Both the position numbers and the translations under genes were made by a program. From assembly GCF_051857535.1 (NCBI RefSeq), contig NZ_JBPZGY010000013.1, positions 62,001 through 126,000 of the forward strand: 64,000 nucleotides of DNA. The letters are read 5' to 3'. The stretch is from Roseateles_B sp051857535. Its GTDB lineage: Bacteria; Pseudomonadota; Gammaproteobacteria; Burkholderiales; Burkholderiaceae_C. Of this stretch, positions 61,185 to 64,000 are shown piece by piece. The notes beneath the pieces were generated by a model. The model saw nothing but the letters and a program-made list of their open reading frames with translations, was not told the DNA's origin and did not search any database. Each line of letters opens with the position of its first letter. The first letter of the stretch is position 1.

Positions 61185-61907
61185 TCAAGAGGCCCTCGCG
61201 ATGACGGCCACCTGCACATCGCTGCGCCATTGGAAGCCCAGGCTTTCGTAAAGGGCGATGGCCGCCTCGTTGCTGCGCCAGGCGTGCAGGAAGGGGCGCT
61301 CACCGCGGGCCTCGATCTGCCGAGCCACGGCGGCGGACAGGCGGCGTGCCAGGCCCAGTCCGCGGAAGTCGGGATGGGTGCAGACCCCGCTGACCTCGGT
61401 ATGGCCCGCCACGTGCATGCGCTCGCCCGCCATCGCGGCCAGGCGGCCCTGCAGGCGCACGCCCAGGAAGCGGCCCATGCGGTGCGTCTGCGCCAGGAAG
61501 GGGCCGGGCTGGGTCAGTTCGGCCAGGGCCAGCATCTCGGCGGCATCGGCATCGCCCAGGGGCTGGATGTCGGGGTGCGTCGGCTCATCGGCCAGCGAGC
61601 GCGTGGCCAGCATCTGCACGCCCTGGGCTGTCTTGAGCGCCACGGCGCCAGGCGGCAGTCGCAACGCCGGCACCTGCAGCAGGTAGAGCGAGCCCCGGGC
61701 CGGCAGCAGCCGGGACAGGGCGTTCAGAGCCTCGGGGCTGTCGTCCGCGGCGGCGGCAAAGAGGTGGATCTCCGGACGATAGCGGCGCGCCAACGCATCG
61801 CCCAGGGCCAGGTCTTGCTGCGGGCCGCTGAGGCTGTGCCATACCGGTCGGTTCAGCAGCTGCTCAGCCGGCAGGGAGTCTGGAGGCGGGGATGCGGCCA
61901 TCGTCAT
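61185..61907 (-). CDS. GNAT-family acetyltransferase (FR47-like) behind a heptanucleotide repeat
   Basis: 240 residues. C-terminal GNAT domain with EVSGVCTHPDFRGLGLARRLSAAV (motif A, about 175-198) and FLHAWRSNEAAIALYESLGFQ (motif B). The N-terminal half (about 1-115) is unlike a plain GNAT. GGAG lies 7 bases before ATG 61907, and the tandem repeat begins 24 bases upstream of the start. The frame is open through the repeat, so a longer product is conceivable but no start is seen there. The next gene downstream (60956) is 228 bases away. Confidence 0.85.
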   Translation of the reverse strand: MTMAASPPPDSLPAEQLLNRPVWHSLSGPQQDLALGDALARRYRPEIHLFAAAADDSPEALNALSRLLPARGSLYLLQVPALRLPPGAVALKTAQGVQMLATRSLADEPTHPDIQPLGDADAAEMLALAELTQPGPFLAQTHRMGRFLGVRLQGRLAAMAGERMHVAGHTEVSGVCTHPDFRGLGLARRLSAAVARQIEARGERPFLHAWRSNEAAIALYESLGFQWRSDVQVAVIARAS

Positions 61908-61930
61908 GTCGAGGAACTCCTGAAACCGGC

Positions 61931-62030
<100 letters not shown>

Positions 62031-62077
62031 GGCGAGACTAACAGATACCCTGCCTACCCAGCCCTGCCCTGCTTCGC

Positions 62078-64000
62078 TCAGCCACCCAGGCGAACACGGC
62101 TGCGCCGCACCGTGAGCCCGGCCGGCGGCTGGCCCAGCCACCAGTCCTTGGGCAGGTGCAGCGGCGTCAGCCCCTGCGCACGTTCGACCCCCACATGACC
62201 GTCCCTGCCCTGGGCCTTGGCGGCATAGAGCGCCACGTCCGCCAGGCTCAGGCTGGCCGCCCAATCCCAGGCCCGAGGTTCCTGGGGATCCAGGGGGAAG
62301 GCCGACCAGCCCAGGGACACGGTCACGGGGATCTGCCGCCCCTCGCCGATGTCAAAAGGACTCTCGCGCACAGCCGCGCAGGCGCGCTCGGCCAGCTCGG
62401 CCGCCCCCGTCCGGCTGCTGTCCCGCACGAGCACCAGCACCTCTTCGCCCCCCCAACGAACGAGGGAGTCCGTGCCGCGAAATACACGGCGCAGCCGCTC
62501 GGCCAGCTGCACCAGCACGGCATCGCCGGCCCCATGGCCGTAGACATCGTTGACCCGCTTGAAATGGTCCAGGTCCAGCAACATCAGCAGCAGGTCGCTG
62601 TCCGGGCCGGGCTCGATGCCATCCGTCTCGAAGCGACGCAGGCACAGATTCAGGTCGTCCTCCAGGCGCAGCGCCAGGTAGCGGCGGTTGCGCAGGCCGG
62701 TGAGGGTGTCGGTCAGGCTGGCCTCGCGCAGCTCGACGGTGCGCGCATCCACCAGGGCGCGCAGTTCGACCTCGCGGCTGCGCAGGCGCCGGGTGCGCCA
62801 CTGCACCCATCCCCACAAGGACAGCAGCAGCAGCACACCGGCACCGGCCCGCGCCCACCAGGTCTGCCACCAGGCGGGCAACAGCTCGATGGGCAGGTCC
62901 AGCGAGGCCATGCGGCCAGCGCCCTGCTGGGGCATGGCCCGCATCTGCAACACATAGCGTCCAGGCTTGAGTGGACCGAAGCTGGGGCTGCGGGCGCTGG
63001 CGTCCACACGCGTCCAGTCGGTGTCCTGGCCCAGCAGGCGGTACTGATAGCGCAGCCTTTGCGGATCGGCGTAGTCCAGGCCTGCGAACTCCACGGTCAG
63101 CGTGCGCGTGCCCGGCTGCAGGGTCAGGCCTTGCTGCAGGCGCTCCGGGTGGTAGGGCTGGCCATTGAGGCGCAGCCCGCTGATCACCATGGGCAGTTCA
63201 CCCGTGGGCGGGGCATAGGCCTCAGGCTGCACGCGCAGCAGGCCGCGGCTGCCACCGAACAGCAGCCCGCCGCCCGGCAGCTCGCAGCTGGCGAAGAACC
63301 AGAAGCTGCCGAAAAAGGCCCCCTCGGCCGGCCCGAAGGCGTCGATGCGATCAGCGCGGGGGTCGTAAACATAGAGCTGGCTCCAGATGCGTCCCTGTGC
63401 GTCCTCGTGCAGATTGCCGCCGAACACGCCCTGCACCTCATGGCGCTCGCTGATGCGCTCGAAGCGGAAGCGCCCCTCGGCGTCCACGCCGACGCGGCGG
63501 TGCAGTCCACTGACTGGCGTATCCACCCACAGCGTGCCGTCACGCGACCACAGCAGGCCCATGACGATGGGGCTGCCCAGCGACTCCTTGGGCGACTGCG
63601 CCACCGCCACGAGGCCGGCGGGGCCTTCGATGAACAGCCCCTGCTGCCCACCCACCCACAGGGCATGGCTGCCCGGCTCCTCGCGCAGCACATAGATGCC
63701 GCCCTGCAGCGCCTCGCCCCCGGCCAGGCTGACTCGCTGCAGCGCGGGCGCATCGGGCGACGGCAGCCGATACAGGCCTTCCTGCATGCCCAGCCAGACT
63801 TCCCCGGTGCGACGGATCATCACCTGCTGCGCCCGCGCGCCGTCCAGTGGCCAGTCCCGCAGCAGGCGGCCGTCCAGGCTGCGGTGCTCCAGCCGCCCGG
63901 CCGACGCCAGCCACACGCTGCCATCCGGGGCCTGGTTGAGCGCGTCGACCACGTCTCGACGCTCGCGCGGCCAGGCGCCCAGCGTCGCCAGTGCCTGCCC
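62078..64000 (-). CDS. Propeller-sensor GGDEF protein (N-terminus beyond right edge)
   Basis: Visible 640 residues, open at the right edge. Order: two-component-regulator propeller repeats (GSVWLASAGRLEHRSLDGRLL, TGEVWLGMQEGLYRL, SRDGTLWVDTPVSGL), a Y_Y_Y domain (about 270-345, RYQYRLLGQDTDWTRVD... PGRYVLQMRAM), one membrane helix, a short coiled coil, and a GGDEF domain with GGEEV in place of GGDEF and an RGTD I-site five residues before it. The propeller is periplasmic and the GGDEF cytosolic. GGEEF variants can be active; the terminal Val is less usual, so activity is uncertain. Confidence 0.9.
   Translation of the reverse strand, partial: GQALATLGAWPRERRDVVDALNQAPDGSVWLASAGRLEHRSLDGRLLRDWPLDGARAQQVMIRRTGEVWLGMQEGLYRLPSPDAPALQRVSLAGGEALQGGIYVLREEPGSHALWVGGQQGLFIEGPAGLVAVAQSPKESLGSPIVMGLLWSRDGTLWVDTPVSGLHRRVGVDAEGRFRFERISERHEVQGVFGGNLHEDAQGRIWSQLYVYDPRADRIDAFGPAEGAFFGSFWFFASCELPGGGLLFGGSRGLLRVQPEAYAPPTGELPMVISGLRLNGQPYHPERLQQGLTLQPGTRTLTVEFAGLDYADPQRLRYQYRLLGQDTDWTRVDASARSPSFGPLKPGRYVLQMRAMPQQGAGRMASLDLPIELLPAWWQTWWARAGAGVLLLLSLWGWVQWRTRRLRSREVELRALVDARTVELREASLTDTLTGLRNRRYLALRLEDDLNLCLRRFETDGIEPGPDSDLLLMLLDLDHFKRVNDVYGHGAGDAVLVQLAERLRRVFRGTDSLVRWGGEEVLVLVRDSSRTGAAELAERACAAVRESPFDIGEGRQIPVTVSLGWSAFPLDPQEPRAWDWAASLSLADVALYAAKAQGRDGHVGVERAQGLTPLHLPKDWWLGQPPAGLTVRRSRVRLGG

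Overview
The window is GC-rich DNA of a beta-proteobacterium, most likely Burkholderiales of the Roseateles/Mitsuaria/Leptothrix type. This rests on codon use (almost all G/C third positions), the lysine-degradation gene set, the tRNA-Leu(CAG), DUF3149, DUF2145, DUF2242 and DUF3034 genes, a Tad pilus locus and many c-di-GMP proteins. The assignment is by general family knowledge, not by a search. No prophage, insertion sequence, CRISPR array, rRNA or replication origin is visible.

Layout. 1-2 kb: the end of a PAS-GGDEF-EAL protein, a two-way terminator and tRNA-Leu(CAG). 2-8.3 kb: a lysine catabolic block on the minus strand (lysine 6-dehydrogenase-like enzyme, aminoadipate-semialdehyde dehydrogenase, 2-oxoadipate dioxygenase HglS, D-2-hydroxyglutarate dehydrogenase) facing a divergent Lrp-type regulator across a clear palindromic operator; two of its spacers hold mosaic hairpin repeats. 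8.4-10 kb: two tiny membrane proteins and an M24 peptidase. 10.4-23.9 kb: a Tad (Flp) pilus locus with an FHA-TadA fusion, a pilin with a lysine-rich tail, several TadE/TadG-like proteins interleaved with unknown exported proteins, and no visible prepilin peptidase, TadZ or TadD. 23.9-30.7 kb: ketopantoate reductase family protein, LytS/LytTR two-component pair, large SPFH protein, small lipoprotein, acyltransferase-3.

30.7-38.3 kb is the most unusual part: a one-direction run of six genes (atypical ATP-grasp, LicC/PntC-like nucleotidyltransferase, PLP aminotransferase, CDP-alcohol phosphotransferase, second ATP-grasp ligase, MFS exporter) behind an 886-bp gene-poor leader holding a 33-codon frame with a near-perfect Shine-Dalgarno. 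I read it as an undescribed small-molecule pathway in which an amino-acid-like unit is activated with CTP, joined through a phosphodiester or phosphonate ester, amidated and exported. No PEP mutase is present in the window.

38.6-50.2 kb: glyoxalase, DUF3034 protein with an exported truncated globin, small DUF genes, a multi-PAS diguanylate cyclase, S1/P1 nuclease, and an ECF42-type sigma-factor operon with two DGPF (YCII) proteins, an SRPBCC protein and two VOC proteins. 50.2-58.8 kb: secreted subtilase, secreted M14 carboxypeptidase, an exported methyltransferase, a SUI1 protein, lipoprotein, orphan substrate-binding protein and a GNAT. 59-64 kb: an Lrp regulator whose start codon lacks a Shine-Dalgarno, NDH-2 type dehydrogenase, a GNAT gene behind a 14-copy heptanucleotide tandem repeat, and a propeller-GGDEF protein cut by the right edge.
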